Of a stretch of 64,000 nt of DNA, positions 11,098-21,751 are shown piece after piece. This stretch comes from Anticarsia gemmatalis. Its lineage: Eukaryota > Arthropoda > Insecta > Lepidoptera > Erebidae. Positions within the stretch are counted from its first letter, which is position 1, and the number at the start of each line of letters is the position of its first letter. The notes below the pieces were generated by a model that was given only the letters and a program-made list of their open reading frames with translations, searched no databases and was not told where the DNA came from. Both the position numbers and the translations under genes were made by a program. Where the stretch lies: positions 4,340,001 to 4,404,000 of the forward strand of contig NC_134766.1 of the NCBI RefSeq assembly GCF_050436995.1, read 5' to 3'.

Positions 11098-11171
11098 CAT
11101 TTAAATACTATTTTTGGTATAGAATTACTTTACAGTTTAGGTGTTATGTTGTTTGTACACCAAGTTTAAAT

Positions 11172-11446
11172 TTAACCCATTTATGTCCTCCCGTAATGAG
11201 GGAGGGACTAGGCCTTGAGTCCACCACGCTGGCCAATTGCGGTTTGGGGACTTTGCATACCTTCAAGAACTGTTCTAAGAACTCTCAGGCATGCAAGGTT
11301 GCTTCACGATATTTTCTTTTACCGAACAAGTGATAATTATTTCTAATACACACATAACTTCGAAAAGTCATTGGTGAGTTGCCACAGGTTCGAACCTGCA
11401 ACCACTGGTGTGGGGGCTAGCAACTTATACCACTCGGCTATCACTG
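11172..11446 (-). mobile_element. SINE family T1, internally deleted
   Basis: Minus-strand head CAGTGATAGCCGAGTGGTAT (A box) with GGTTCGAACCTG (B-box region, shown as on the plus strand near 11388). The tail has lost the CCACTGCTGGGCAAGGGT segment. Confidence 0.8.
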
Positions 11447-11879
11447 TATATTACACATTAACCTATATTCATTATTATTCCTTCGGTGAATTCATCAACA
11501 AATGCACTTAGTTTACTGTATCGTATTTATAATCTTCATTGAGAACATAATCAATACGTAATTAAATACATCCGTTTTTTAGCTGTCTTTGTGACACACT
11601 ACCTTTGAACATGAGTTCTCGGATTCGATTCCCAGGTGGGACAAAGTAAAAAAAAAAAATTTCATTGGAAAACTCACACACGGTCATTTGATTCCAAACT
11701 AAGCAGAGCTAGTACTATGGTAACCAAATAACTGATAAACATACTTATATTCTTCTAAATACATACTTATATAGATAAATTGACATCTAGACTCAGAACA
11801 AATACTCGTGCTCATAACACAAAGATTTGTCCCGGGTGGGATTCGAACCCACCATACGCGGCGCTACGGTTGAAAAAAT

Positions 11880-12000
11880 AGATGTTGGCCGATTCTCAGT
11901 CCTACTCAATATGCTCACAAAATTTCATGAGAATCGGTCAAGCCGTTTCGGAGGAGTACGGTAACGAAAACTTTGACGCGAGAATTTTATATATAAGATA
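11880..12000 (-). mobile_element. Helitron-like fragment, family H2
   Basis: Contains AATTTCATGAGAATCGGTCA, AAGCCGTTTCGGAGGAGTA and GACGCGAGAATTTTATATAT, shared with 24332, 25017, 25386 and 47398. Confidence 0.65.
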
Positions 12001-12330
12001 TTGTTTTTACCATCTACACCTCTGCCTACATCTTGTTATGTACCAGGCGTTATATTATATCGGTATATAGGTATGTATGTCAACGTATTAATTTAAAAAA
12101 TACAAGTTACTTTAGATAAGCCATATAAAGCTTAAAGGGCTTAATATCTAGGTATATGCTGCAATTTTTCATTATCTTTTAATCCCTCGTTGGAAGTGCA
12201 CGCTAGTGAGCACGTGGCTCAATAAGGCTGTTTATGCATTGTCGACTTTTTTGTCGTATGTAAGTTTGTTGTAGGATTATTAAAGTAATATATAGCGCAG
12301 CTTCAGGAGATATATTATAGTATCATATAG

Positions 12331-12660
12331 GAGGAGCTCGTGGCTTAGTTAACAACAGCCGCGCGGATCGATCTCTGAGTGATGGTCTTATACATATCGA
12401 GTTCCTCCGTGTTTCGGAAGGCACGTTAAATTGTAGGTCCCGGCTGTCAATTTCGAAGATCTTTAACAGTCGTTAACAGTAGTCAGAAGCTTGAAAGTCT
12501 GACAACCAGTCTTACCGAAGGGTATCGTGTTAAATTCCAGGTAACTGGGTTGTGGAGGTCAGATAGGCAGTCGCTCCATGTAAAACACTGGTATTCAGCT
12601 GCATCCGGTGATACTGGGAGCCAACTCCAACATAGTTTGGAAAAAAGGCTAAGCTGATAT
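12331..12660 (+). mobile_element. 5S-derived SINE, family A, internally deleted
   Basis: Starts GAGGAGCTCGTGGCTTAG, keeps CGATCTCTGAG, lacks most of the 5S-like promoter stretch, and continues with the family body (GTCTGACAACCAGTCTTACC, GGTTGTGGAGGTCAGATAGG) to AAGGCTAAGCTGAT. Confidence 0.8.
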
Positions 12661-13361
12661 ATACATATGTCACACACGTTTCATGAAGCGAAATTAATCC
12701 GCTAACATCGAGACCTATTCCTTACACAAATTGATAGATAAACAAATGTAAAAAACATAACAAATCAGAGAAATTAATGATAATAATATTTATATGATAA
12801 CATTCACATAGGCTTATATATTTACTGTGCTAAAGTTGACGTACTTAGTGCATTAAGACGGGCCGTGTAGCCTTACATTTAAACAGTATTATTATATTTT
12901 AATTAAAAAGTAAGTGTTTACAATAAACTAGTTTAAAATATTCCTCATTTACTTGAAGCTATGTTAAATAAAAAATATAAGGTATTTTTGGTTAAAAGTT
13001 TGTTTTAAAGCTGTATTTTCTAAAATGCCGTGATTGGTTCATATAGCAACGAAGTAATCAATCAAATCGAGTAATTGGTTATAAATGGAGTCATCAAATA
13101 AATATGAGTTTACAACCTTTCAGAGTGGTAGCTAAAGCTTCTATTTTTTAAGAAGCTGGAGATTTTTATAGCCCCATGAAGATTGGTAGAGAGCCTTGGA
13201 TGGTGGAGGTATACAGAATTTAGAACATCAATGACTCGCAGGGTTATGCAGCTGGCGTTGGCCAGTTTGATACAGCTTCTTTATTTCGTACAAAACCGAA
13301 TAACTCACTAAATCAAGATCATTCGTGCATGCCAGTGCTTTCTACTAAGTTGTCGGACAAT
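12661..13361. other. Unassigned DNA upstream of MBF2 gene 2
   Basis: No gene or known repeat recognised. The promoter and leader exon of MBF2 gene 2 should lie here or further left. TTATAAATGG near 13079 with TTTCAGAG near 13115 is one candidate, but no convincing donor follows. Confidence 0.4.
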
Positions 13362-13470
13362 TTAACCCATTACTGTCTCTCTGCTGGGCAATGATCTCCT
13401 CCCGAACGAGGGAGGGGTTAGGTCTTGAGTCCACCGCGCTGGCGAAGTGCGGGTTGGGGACTATGCATGG
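13362..13470 (-). mobile_element. SINE family T1 fragment beside MBF2 gene 2
   Basis: The T1 tail (AACCCATTACTGTCTCTCTG to GGGTTGGGGACTATGCATGG) stops about 30 bases before the coding exon at 13501, so it borders the 3' splice site of the ATG exon. Confidence 0.75.
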
Positions 13471-13500
13471 CAAAAAATAATTTTGTTAATATTATTTTAG

Positions 13501-14341
13501 ATGAGGGGTCAAATTTTTTTTATGTTGGCAAGTCTGCTGTGTTCCGTCACTGGAGCCGCCGTGGACCCTCAGGAAGACACCGAAGTGCTGAAGGAAGACT
13601 ACTGGGTTGATGGCAACCATAACGTGAATGTAGGGTGGATCGAACAGGGCAACTTTCTGCTCTTCAGGTAAAATTATAACATTTAGATAAATTTTCAAAT
13701 ACTTTTTATACCTTTGTACCATTTTTCATAAATATTAAAATAGGGGAAAAACTGTTCCTTTTACGCTTAATACATGCACATTCGGTTCGGCATTAATCGT
13801 CGTAACCGGGTTGCAAAACCGAATATGTGTAGATGAACCCGATAGTCACAAGAAGAGTAATGCCTGGTTTCTGAAGCATATTTAGCGGTATTCCATCTAT
13901 TTAAACAGTCTACTTATATGAGCTTTAACGCTATTGAATATATAAACTACCGTTAAATGTACCTCAGAAACCGGGCATAAGTGAGTCTAGTTAGTCTTGA
14001 CAGAACGTGCCGAACCGAATATGCGTGTAGCAAGCCCTACTTTTTTTTATATTAAATTTAAGAATTTTTTTACATGGCAACATTCAAGGAACGATTCTTT
14101 TCACAGGAGAGACTTCTACATGGCACCCATGAGCTTCATAACCCATAGGCTTGAGTTCACCTTTACCGAGCCTAACATAGTGATAACAGCTATACAAGCG
14201 ACTGAAAAGTCTTTCAGCAAGGGAGCCTACGTGAAAATCATCGCTGGAGGAGTCAACAGAAACTCAGTAAGTTTCAGGCTCACGTCTGAAACTGGCAAGG
14301 GTTTCTTTTTCCTTGTACAAGTTTGGGGTTATAGAGTGTAG
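13501..14341 (+). CDS. MBF2 family secreted protein, gene 2 of 5
   Basis: Exons 13501-13667 and 14107-14341 encode 133 residues. The ATG directly follows ATTATTTTAG. The intron is phase 2, splitting an Arg codon (AG|G). Signal peptide MRGQIFFMLASLLCSVTGA, then an acidic spacer (DPQEDTEVLKEDYW) and the line NVGWIEQGNFLLF in place of the GDRLLY of gene 1. The second exon is 235 nt, the same as in genes 1 and 3. It carries the MBF2 pattern RDFYMAPMSF, VITAIQATE, IAGGVNRNSVSFRL and KGFFFLVQVWGYRV. The C-terminus WGYRV resembles gene 3 (WGTRV), not the YGR ending of genes 1 and 5. AATAAA-type signals lie near 14625. No leader exon was confidently placed. Confidence 0.88.
13861..13978. mobile_element. 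Palindromic MITE, family A, copy 2, in the intron of MBF2 gene 2
   Basis: Ends TGCCTGGTTTCTGAAG and CCTCAGAAACCGGGCA are inverted, with GCTATTGAATATATAAAC in the right arm. Same family as 257-372 and 52805-52900. Confidence 0.75.
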
Positions 14342-14689
14342 TGTTTGTGTTATTTTATTTTTGTTATTTAAAGGTTTTATGTCTTGTGAATAAGTATATT
14401 GTTATATCTCATAGGTTCTTAATGGGGCTGGTACCGCGCCTTATTGTACTGTGGGGTACAAAGAAGAATAAGAAATATAAAATTGGTATAACTATTACGT
14501 AAAGCGGAGCGCTTAGTTTCTTTCCTTGTAAAGACAGTTCATAAAAAGTTAGGAATATATGATAATAGATAATAGTTTTGTTGTTTTAATGCTTTTCCCT
14601 TTATTCGATAAGTATTATGTTTTTGTAATAATAAAATAAAATAAAGTATCTATAAAACTGTTTATTATTTTTGGACCTTTAAGATTTAA

Positions 14690-14820
14690 TTGATGTGGTA
14701 TAACAACTACCTGGAGGACAACAACCAGGTCCGAAATTTTATGCGTCTTCTGAAGCACGGAGACGCCCAGTTCTAAAACCACTAATAACCGCGCCAAGAG
14801 TTGATTAACCCACGGATAGT
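14690..14820 (-). mobile_element. 5S-derived SINE, family B, fragment
   Basis: Keeps GAAGCACGGAGACGCCCAGT and ACCGCGCCAAG...TTAACCCACGGAT of the head, degraded. Confidence 0.55.
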
Positions 14821-14872
14821 GGAGTTAAAAAAAATAATATAATGATTTAAACATTGATTTTTGATTGATATA

Positions 14873-15337
14873 AGCATTGACAGCCGAGTGGTATAAGTAG
14901 ACACCTCCCACTCAAGTGGTCGCAGGTTCGAACCCGAGGCAACTCACCAATGACTTTTCGAAGTTATGTGTGTTTAGAAATAATTATCACATGCTCCAAC
15001 GGTGAAGGAAAACATCGTGAGGAAAACTTGCATGCCTGAAAAAAAATTGTTTAATACATTTGTTGAGGGCATGCAAAGTCCCCAACCCGCACTTGGCCAG
15101 GGAGGAGACCTTTTTTTTTTTACTTTGTTAATGCATGAAATTGCATCCCCAACGCCCGGGGGAGCGCTGGGGTATGTGGGGCTCTCCGAACCAGAAGGGC
15201 TAGGCCTACCCACTAAACCACCAAGGTGTTGCCTCCTCTGCATAATGTCGAGGCTGCGGGATCGCTTAAAGCACGCAACCGCAGCCCCGTCGCACGGGAG
15301 GAGACCCTTGCCCAGCAGTGAGACATCAATGGGTTAA
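14873..15337 (+). mobile_element. SINE family T1 carrying an inserted repeat
   Basis: The head GACAGCCGAGTGGTATAAG and the B box GGTTCGAACCC are clear; the tail is split. From about 15111 to 15290 a different GC-rich repeat (CCCGGGGGAGCGCTGGGGTA, ACCAGAAGGGCTAGGC) interrupts it, and the T1 tail resumes at GGAGGAGACCCTTGCCCAGC. Related text occurs near 50600. Confidence 0.75.
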
Positions 15338-15620
15338 CTACGCTTGCTAAGATTGTTCTGTGGATGGATTATCGGATTCTTCTGTGTAAGGCACGTTGAA
15401 TTGTAGGTCCCGGCTGTCTATTTCAAAATCTTTGACAGTCGTTACGAGTGGTCAGAAGCTTGAATGTCTGACAACCAGTCTTACCGAGGGGTATCGTGCA
15501 CGTATAACACAGGTAACTAGGTTATGGAGGTCGTTTCATGTAAAATACTGGTATTCAGCTGCATCCGGTGAGACTGGAAGCCGACTCTAACATAGTTGGA
15601 ACAAGAGGCTAGGCTGATCG
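15333..15620 (+). mobile_element. 5S-derived SINE, family A, 5' truncated
   Basis: Begins inside the 5S-like part (GGTTAACTACGCTTGC, TTCTGTGGATGG) and continues through GGCACGTTGAATTGTAGGTC to the AAGAGGCTAGGCTGAT end. Confidence 0.8.
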
Positions 15621-15841
15621 ATTTAATTTTTGAAGATTAGACTTGGACCGTCTGAAAGGTTATCATAAGCTTAGTATAGCTTAAGTCTACGAAAACAAAT
15701 ATCCTATTAATTATCTTTTCGTTATACATATGTTGTTAGGTATGCTACACAAAGAATAGTCTGTTATTCTAATCAAATTAATTGATTGAATCAATATAAT
15801 TAAGGCCAATTTTGACATAGATGATTGTCGGAAAATGCAAA

Positions 15842-16093
15842 TCTATGCTAATATTATAAAGCTGAAGAGTTTGTTTGTTAGTTTGAACGTGCTAATCTCA
15901 GGAACTACGGGTTTGAAATGAAAAAATAAATTTGTGTTGAAATGACCATTTATCGAGGAAGGCTTAAGGCTAATTATAACATCACGCTGCAACTATTAAG
16001 AGCGGAGAGGAAACGAAAAATGTTACAAATACGGAGAAAGTTATGACCCATTCTCTCTTATGTGACGTAAGCGAAGTGGCGTGGATCAGCTAG
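15842..16093 (+). mobile_element. Helitron-like element, family H1
   Basis: TCTATGCTAATATTATAAAG at the 5' end and GATCAGCTAG at the 3' end; internal matches to the other H1 copies throughout. Confidence 0.75.
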
Positions 16094-16289
16094 TTTAAAA
16101 TAAAAACAAACACAAACTACATAAATACATAATATATCATCACGACTTTCATACACTAAGGTATAAGCAGACTGTGTATGATGTACACCCGAGATTCACT
16201 ATTTATAAACTTAGTTTTATGTAATAGGAGGCGAGCTGATTATCATATATAGGTCACGTTACCAAATTCCAATTAACTATTGAATATTC

Positions 16290-16395
16290 TAATATTAATG
16301 AGAGAAGCTATTAAGCAGTAACACTCTGTTCCACCCGGGAGTCGAACCGGCTACCTATACCTATGATCAGCAGCCGTATATACAACCGTCTAGAA
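16290..16395 (-). mobile_element. SINE-like repeat, family T3, fragment
   Basis: CCACCCGGGAGTCGAACCGG is the inverted B-box region of this family. Confidence 0.45.
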
Positions 16396-16436
16396 TGTAG
16401 ATTAATCGCAAATCAAAATATACATATTAGGTCGTA

Positions 16437-16640
16437 GAAAAAGTCTTTTCGCATTGTAGTATGTATGAACTTGTAATAAAATCTCTTTGGCTTCAAAAAT
16501 CACAAATGAGTACACGGTTCATTAGGTTTCTTTCAGTGAGCTCGTGAGGTACCCAAATATTGAGCTTCTTTGTGTAGAGAAAAGATTTTATTACAAGTTC
16601 ATACATACTATAATGTGAAAAGACTTTTTCCCGACCTAAT
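16437..16640. mobile_element. Mariner-type MITE, copy 2
   Basis: Ends GGTCGTAGAAAAAGTCTTTT and complement, with AACTTGTAATAAAATCTC in the arm and the shared centre GAGCTCGTGAGGTACCCAAA. Confidence 0.8.
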
Positions 16641-16649
16641 ATATGACCC

Positions 16650-16877
16650 AAAGGTGACTGTCGGTCTGATAAAGTATCTGATCTATCAACGCACAGCCCA
16701 AACCACTGGACGGATCGAGCTGAAATTTGGCATGCAGGTAGATGTTAGGATTTAGGCATCCGCTAAGAAAGGACTTTGATCAATTTTACCCCCAAAGGGA
16801 TAAAATAGGAGATAAGAAAAGAAAAAAGAAAGTTTGTATGAAAACTCTGCGGACGAAGTCGCGTGGAAAAGCTAGTA
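16650..16877 (+). mobile_element. Helitron-like fragment ending in CTAG (GCGGACGAAGTCGCG family)
   Basis: Ends TGCGGACGAAGTCGCGTGG then AAAAGCTAG, a hairpin followed by CTAG. The body GCTGAAATTTGGCATGCAGG recurs inverted at 19020-19102, and its end at 58755-58836. Confidence 0.6.
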
Positions 16878-17051
16878 ATTAATATGAAATAAACTACACT
16901 GGTGCAAGTACATAGATCGTTATGTATATGAACAAAACATGGTCAAGGCCGTCAGATAGTAATGAAAAAGGGACTTTTTCATATCTAATTAATACTTTAC
17001 AAAATACGTCAGATTTCTTATTGTATTGTTGTTTCTAATCAGCATGACATA

Positions 17052-17265
17052 TAAGGTCGGGGAAAAAGTCTTTTCGCATTATAGTATGTATGAACTTGTA
17101 ATAAAATCTCGTTGGCTTCAAGAATCACAAATAAGTTCACGGTGCATTAGGTTTCTTTCAGTGAGCTCGTGAGGTACCCAAATATAGAGCTTTTTTGTGT
17201 AGAGAAAATATTTTATTACAAGTTCATACATACCATAATGCGAAAAGTCTTTTTCCCCGACCTAA
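17052..17265. mobile_element. Mariner-type MITE, copy 3
   Basis: GGTCGGGGAAAAAGTCTTTT at the left, inverted copy at the right, and the shared centre. Confidence 0.8.
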
Positions 17266-17522
17266 TATATAAAGGTTTGACAAGGTTTGCTAAATGCAGT
17301 AGTATATTTCATCAAATTCTTCTTTAATTCTCTGGTCAAAAGCAAAGTCGCTTCCCGCGTCTGTACCTATGTCTGTACGTATGTATGCTCAGATCTTTAA
17401 AACTACGCCACGGATTTTGATGCGGTTTTTTTTAACAGATAGGGTTATTCAAGTTGTTGTAAAATAACTGTTTAAACGGGGCGAAACTGAATCGAGCCGC
17501 TAGTATACTATATAAAATATTA

Positions 17523-17617
17523 AACCCTTTGACCGCCACGGTCGGCTATACTCGACAAATCAGAAAGTGCTCACGACGCTTTTGTTGAGTATAGCCGACC
17601 GTGGCGGTCAAAGGGTT
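17523..17617. mobile_element. Near-perfect hairpin element (AACCCTTTGACCGCC ends)
   Basis: Two 37-base arms (17523-17559 and 17581-17617) are inverted complements with a single mismatch, around a 21-base loop. The arm starts AACCCTTTGACCGCCACGG. It could be a MITE or a recently formed foldback. Confidence 0.8.
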
Positions 17618-17814
17618 AAAAATACGTTTGGTGGCCGCGACAAATGACTTAGTGTGCGGACGGCCTTAACGAGCCCTTCAAATCGCTTGCATTGAGACAA
17701 AATCCTTTAAACCAAAATATTGATAAAAATAATTGATACAGGAAAAAAAAACATAATTAATCAATATGTAAGTGATAATAACTTAATCCTATTAGTGACA
17801 CAGATTGTGTTTGA

Positions 17815-17891
17815 TATATAAACTTAGTCGAGACCTTAGTACGCAGTGCTTGAAATATTGTGTGTCGATTGAAACAGTATTATACAAAAAG
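17815..17891 (+). promoter_or_regulatory. Probable promoter and leader exon of MBF2 gene 3
   Basis: TATATAAA at 17815-17822 is followed 29 bases later by a CAGT initiator (17844-17847). The leader would end near 17891 before the donor GTATTT, weaker than the GTAAG donors of the sister genes. TGATAATAAC upstream is a GATA-type site. Confidence 0.45.
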
Positions 17892-17925
17892 GTATTTCTA
17901 ATTTTCACTACAATTTTTTAATTTT

Positions 17926-18096
17926 ATCGCATGGTTAGTGGTCAATCTAGTGTCAAAGTAGTTCAAGCCGCCCGAAAGGCCCGTGACATAATAATTGATA
18001 TGGGACCGACTTTTTATGTGCCCTCCAAAGCACGAAGACGCTCGGTTCAAATACCATTACACGGTTACCAATCCATAGAATGACCACGCCAATCGT
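17926..18096 (-). mobile_element. 5S-derived SINE, family B, truncated head
   Basis: Starts with the tail (CGCATGGTTAGTGGTCAATC) and reaches GACCACGCCAATCG, degraded from the family head. Confidence 0.7.
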
Positions 18097-18157
18097 ACTC
18101 TGCCAATAAGCAGAGCTTGCACTATGGTAACCAAGTAATTGATAATATAATATGTAT

Positions 18158-18510
18158 ATCAGCTTAGCCTTTTTCCAAACTATGTTGGAGTCGGCTTCCA
18201 GTCTCACCGGATACAGCTGAATACCAGTGTTTTACATGAAGCGACTGCCTATCTGACCTCCACAACCCAGTTACCTGGGATTTAACACGATACCCTTCAA
18301 TAAGACTGGTTGTCAGACTTTCAAGCTACTGACTACTGTTAACGACTGTCAAAGATCTTTGAAAATGACAGCCGGGACCCACAATTTAACGTTCCTTCCG
18401 AAACATGGAGGAACTCGATATGTGTAAGATGGTCACCCATCCACAGAACAACCTCGGCAAGCGTGGCTTAACTTCAGAGATCGATCCGCGCGGCTGTCGT
18501 TAACTAACCA
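18158..18510 (-). mobile_element. 5S-derived SINE, family A, near full length
   Basis: On the minus strand: GCGCGGATCGATCTCTGAAG, TTAAGCCACGCTTGCCGAGG, TTGTTCTGTGGATGGGTGACC, then the family body to AAAAAGGCTAAGCTGAT. The promoter-like 5S segment is well preserved. Confidence 0.85.
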
Positions 18511-18730
18511 AAGTAACTAAACCAAGTAACTGATAAACATACTTATATACTTCTAAATACATATTTATATACAGATGCTCGTGCTCCTCACACAAATATT
18601 TGTCGCGGGTGTTATTCGAACCCACCACACGCAAAACCACGGTTATTGCGGCGAGGTGACCAGTTCACCACTGCACCAAACGTGCACTTAAGTATTCATT
18701 TTGATATACACATTTAATTTTTATTTTCAG

Positions 18731-19539
18731 ATGAGGAACTCAATATTATTTGTAGTATTCGCTGTCATAGCACTGTATGTTAGTGCAGCGGTCATTGACC
18801 CCGAAGAGAGCCTGGTAGAAGAAGCACAGTTCGAGGATCTCAATGAAGAGTATGGCTATGAAGAAGATGCCGCAGTTGAGGACGTACCCATAGGAGTACG
18901 TTTCCCCAGTTACCTGTTCTTAGGGTCTGTAAATGTTGGGAATATGCTGTGCTTAAGGTAAATATAATATATTTAACTCAAAAATGACTGACTGACTGAC
19001 ATAGTGATCTAAAATTAATCAACATCCTTTCTTAGCCTTCGCCATAACATCTACCTGCATGCCAAATTTCAGCCCGTTCTAGTGGTTTTAGCTTTGCGTT
19101 GATCACAGCTAAATTTCAAATTTCGGCCATGTTGTGTGTTTTTTTAAGAAAGCGATTTACGCTCGTACTGGCCGAAATTTCAAAAACTATGACGACTCAT
19201 GCCAGAGTTAAATTTAAATTTTTAGACCAGTCGGGTGGTCGCCCATCCGCTGGTAAAGGATTATCCATTATTTACGCCCCATCCTGTACACTTGTTATTT
19301 TCAGGAGGTACTTCAACATGCCAGCTGTACCATCCGTGGCACATACTCAGAGCTTCGTGTACACCAACAGTACTTGTAGAATCACCGCTGTTGTAGTGTC
19401 CGAGGGTGCATTAAGGATGGCTCCGAGGGTCCGCACCACGGCCGGCGGACTGAATTCCAATACCGTCACCTTGCAGTTCTCGTCTGCTCGAGGAGGGGGA
19501 TACCACTACTTGGTCGAAATCTGGGGTACGAGGGTATAA
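18731..19539 (+). CDS. MBF2 family secreted protein, gene 3 of 5, acidic spacer
   Basis: Exons 18731-18957 and 19305-19539 encode 153 residues, the longest of the five. The ATG follows TTATTTTCAG directly; a frame with an earlier ATG would cross the splice site and is rejected. Signal peptide MRNSILFVVFAVIALYVSAA, then a strongly acidic stretch (about residues 24-52, rich in Glu and Asp with EEYGYEEDAAVED). The phase-2 intron follows NMLCL. The second exon is 235 nt: RRYFNMPAVP, CRITAVVVSE, TAGGLNSNTVTLQFSSARGG and the ending YLVEIWGTRV. With gene 2 it forms a subgroup sharing acidic spacers and a WG-x-RV C-terminus. The acidic part may be a propeptide. Confidence 0.88.
19020..19102 (-). mobile_element. 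Helitron-like fragment in the intron of MBF2 gene 3
   Basis: TCTACCTGCATGCCAAATTT is the complement of the body at 16725-16745; no ends remain. Confidence 0.5.
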
Positions 19540-19605
19540 GGTTTTGAACGCTAGGAACAGTGAAAGCAAGGCTTTATAGGTAATGTCTGTGTTAATATGT
19601 AGGTA

Positions 19606-19870
19606 CTAGCTGACCCGCGCAACTTCGCTTGCGTCATATAAGAGAAAGGGTGAAATTTTTCTCCGTTTTTGTAACATTTTTTACTGGTACTCTGGTCCTA
19701 TTGGTCGTAGCGTGATGATATATAGCCTATGTCCTTTCTCGGGTATCATAATATCTCCATACCAAACATGCTATCTTACATTGAAAGAATTTTTCAAATC
19801 GATCCAGAAGTTCCTGAGATTAGCGCGTTCAAACAAACAAACTCTTCAGCTTTATAATATTAGTATAGAT
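19606..19870 (-). mobile_element. Helitron-like element, family H1
   Basis: CTAGCTGACCCGCGCAAC at the left and TATTAGTATAGA at the right. A short extra segment (ATCATAATATCTCCATACC) lies in its middle. Confidence 0.8.
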
Positions 19871-20022
19871 ATACTTAATATAATTATTAATTTACACTCA
19901 TATTGTCTACATCTATTATTATTTATTTGCACACCCTTTCTCATCTCACTCTCCTTCCTCTTTTAAACATCTTCACAACAATCTCTGCATCACCCTTAGG
20001 TAGACTGGCAGAAAATGCTCCT

Positions 20023-20080
20023 GGCATTAAGTCCGCCTTTATACAGCTCTGTATACAAAGTTTAAAATAAATAAATAAAT
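20023..20080 (+). mobile_element. LINE 3' tail (GGCATTAAGTCCGCC type)
   Basis: GGCATTAAGTCCGCCTTTAT followed by AAAGTTTAAAATAAATAAAT, the poly(A)-signal-rich 3' end of a common lepidopteran LINE. Other tails: 21007-21060 and 41874-41915. Confidence 0.6.
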
Positions 20081-20802
20081 AATATACAGACACTCAGATC
20101 TTCAAACGCTTGATTTATTGTTCTCCAGAAAAGTATTTTTCTTTTAGCACTTAAACTATTCTTTATTTCTTGTAGTCTTAGGCACTGAAACCGTAGGTGC
20201 TGAAAGAGGTTTTTCAAAAATGTGGCACGATTGAAGATTAACATTTTTTTTCGTAAGTTTTTTTCATTTTGCCTTCAGACTGTGGATAGAGCGTGATTTT
20301 TAGTTAATATGTTGTGGTTATTGCTTGTTTTCTTTGTAAGAAATATTTTATATTTTTTTTTTGTAAATATAAAATTAAAACTAACTAATGTTCACCATTA
20401 CGCCTATTTCATTACAATAGCATTATTTTTTTGTGCTACACGTTTATTTTTATTGCGGTCTGTTTCTTATATACGGACAGTTGGGTCACAGTATATAAGG
20501 TTTTAAGCTGACCGTCTCCGTGATTCGGAGGTGGAACAAGTCGGTCCCATATTGCTTGAACAACTTTAACACCACGTGACTGGGTACTAGCTATACGATA
20601 AATGAATGAATTGTTAAGTTAGTCATGTTGTTTGCATATTATATAGTCTCAGTGTAAACATCAATAAAAGCATTGAAAGTAACAACTCTACTTAGTTGTT
20701 CGACGTTGAATTATGTCGTTATTTTACAATTAACGTATGTATATAATATTACTTTTAGAACAACTACCACAAAGCAATTTATTTAACCCAATGGTTGCCT
20801 TA
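20081..20802. other. Unassigned AT-rich DNA
   Basis: No gene seen. It holds a small piece of 5S-derived SINE family B at 20510-20580 (GTCTCCGTGATTCGGAGG) and part of the repeat also found at 10620. Confidence 0.5.
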
Positions 20803-20967
20803 TAGGAATAATTATAACTTGCTCTAACGGTGAAGGAAAACATCGTGAGGAAACTTTGCATGCCTGAAAAAATTATTGAGGGCATGCAAAGTCCCCAAAA
20901 CCTAACCCCTCCCTCCTCGTTTGGGAGGAGACCCTTGCCCTGCAGTGGGACAGAAAAGGGTTATTAA
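20803..20967 (+). mobile_element. SINE family T1, 5' truncated
   Basis: Lacks the tRNA-like head; retains AACGGTGAAGGAAAACATCG and the tail GGAGGAGACCCTTGCCCTGC. Confidence 0.75.
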
Positions 20968-21006
20968 AAGAATAAAAAAAAATGGTTGACTGGTAGAGAA
21001 TTTCTA

Positions 21007-21060
21007 GATGCATTAAGTTCGCCTATGTACCACTGCTACATGAAGTTTAAATAAATAAAT
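21007..21060 (+). mobile_element. LINE 3' tail
   Basis: GCATTAAGTTCGCCTATGTA then AAGTTTAAATAAATAAAT. Confidence 0.5.
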
Positions 21061-21443
21061 TTTGTGAAGGTCGTAAGGCAGTTTTACACGAATATGTACG
21101 CAACTCGTGGTCGATTGCTTTAGCGTAGACCCACCTTTATCCACTGGTGTTTGTTACCTAACAGCCCTGGCAGTCTGCCAGACCCTCAGTGCTGGATCAT
21201 TCCATAGTGTTATATGTTCTTTGGTCAAACTGATTTACGTAATTGGTGCAGACAGGTAGGGTTGTCAAGGGTGTAAAGTATTGAAAGAAACATGTTTTGT
21301 ATAAACTGATGGCGTTTTTAAGACCAGTAGCGCGTTTTCTACCACTATCGACTAGTCGGATAGCTATCGAGATAGTTTGTATGAAAAACTGGTCAGTGCC
21401 TCTGGACACCGTGAGAACTACATATTTTCTCTAGCTTTTTTTT

Positions 21444-21485
21444 AATGTCATCTTCTTGATCCCCGTCGATCAAGAAGATGACATT
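21444..21485. repeat. Perfect 17-bp hairpin
   Basis: Arms AATGTCATCTTCTTGAT (21444-21460) and its exact complement (21469-21485) enclose the 8-base loop CCCCGTCG. Function unknown; too short a stem for a usual microRNA precursor. Confidence 0.8.
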
Positions 21486-21589
21486 AGTCAGTACTAATGA
21501 GTCACTACTGACTGTATAGAATGGCGACACTGTAATAATCATAAAATACATAATATGTACAATGTACATATAAAAACGCTTCCAATACT

Positions 21590-21751
21590 GAGGGACTGAG
21601 CACAGTCGAAACTACTGAGAGTAGAAAGTTGAAATTTGATATGAAGATTTCTTAGGAAGTGTAGAGGAGTAATAAGAGAGGATTTTTGGAAGTTTCCTCT
21701 CGCAGGGGGTGAAATTCCACGCGAGCAAAGCCGCGGACGAGAAGCTAGTAT
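21590..21751 (+). mobile_element. Helitron-like fragment ending in CTAG
   Basis: Ends AAGCCGCGGACGAGAAGCTAG. The following 21800-21985 holds a further related unit with GAGCGGAGCTGCGCGTGTCA near its end; a matching inverted piece is at 48060-48210. Confidence 0.5.

Noticed and set aside
18701..18730. Earlier ATG for MBF2 gene 3
   Set aside because: It lies before the splice acceptor TTATTTTCAG, in the intron; the mature exon starts at the ATG at 18731.
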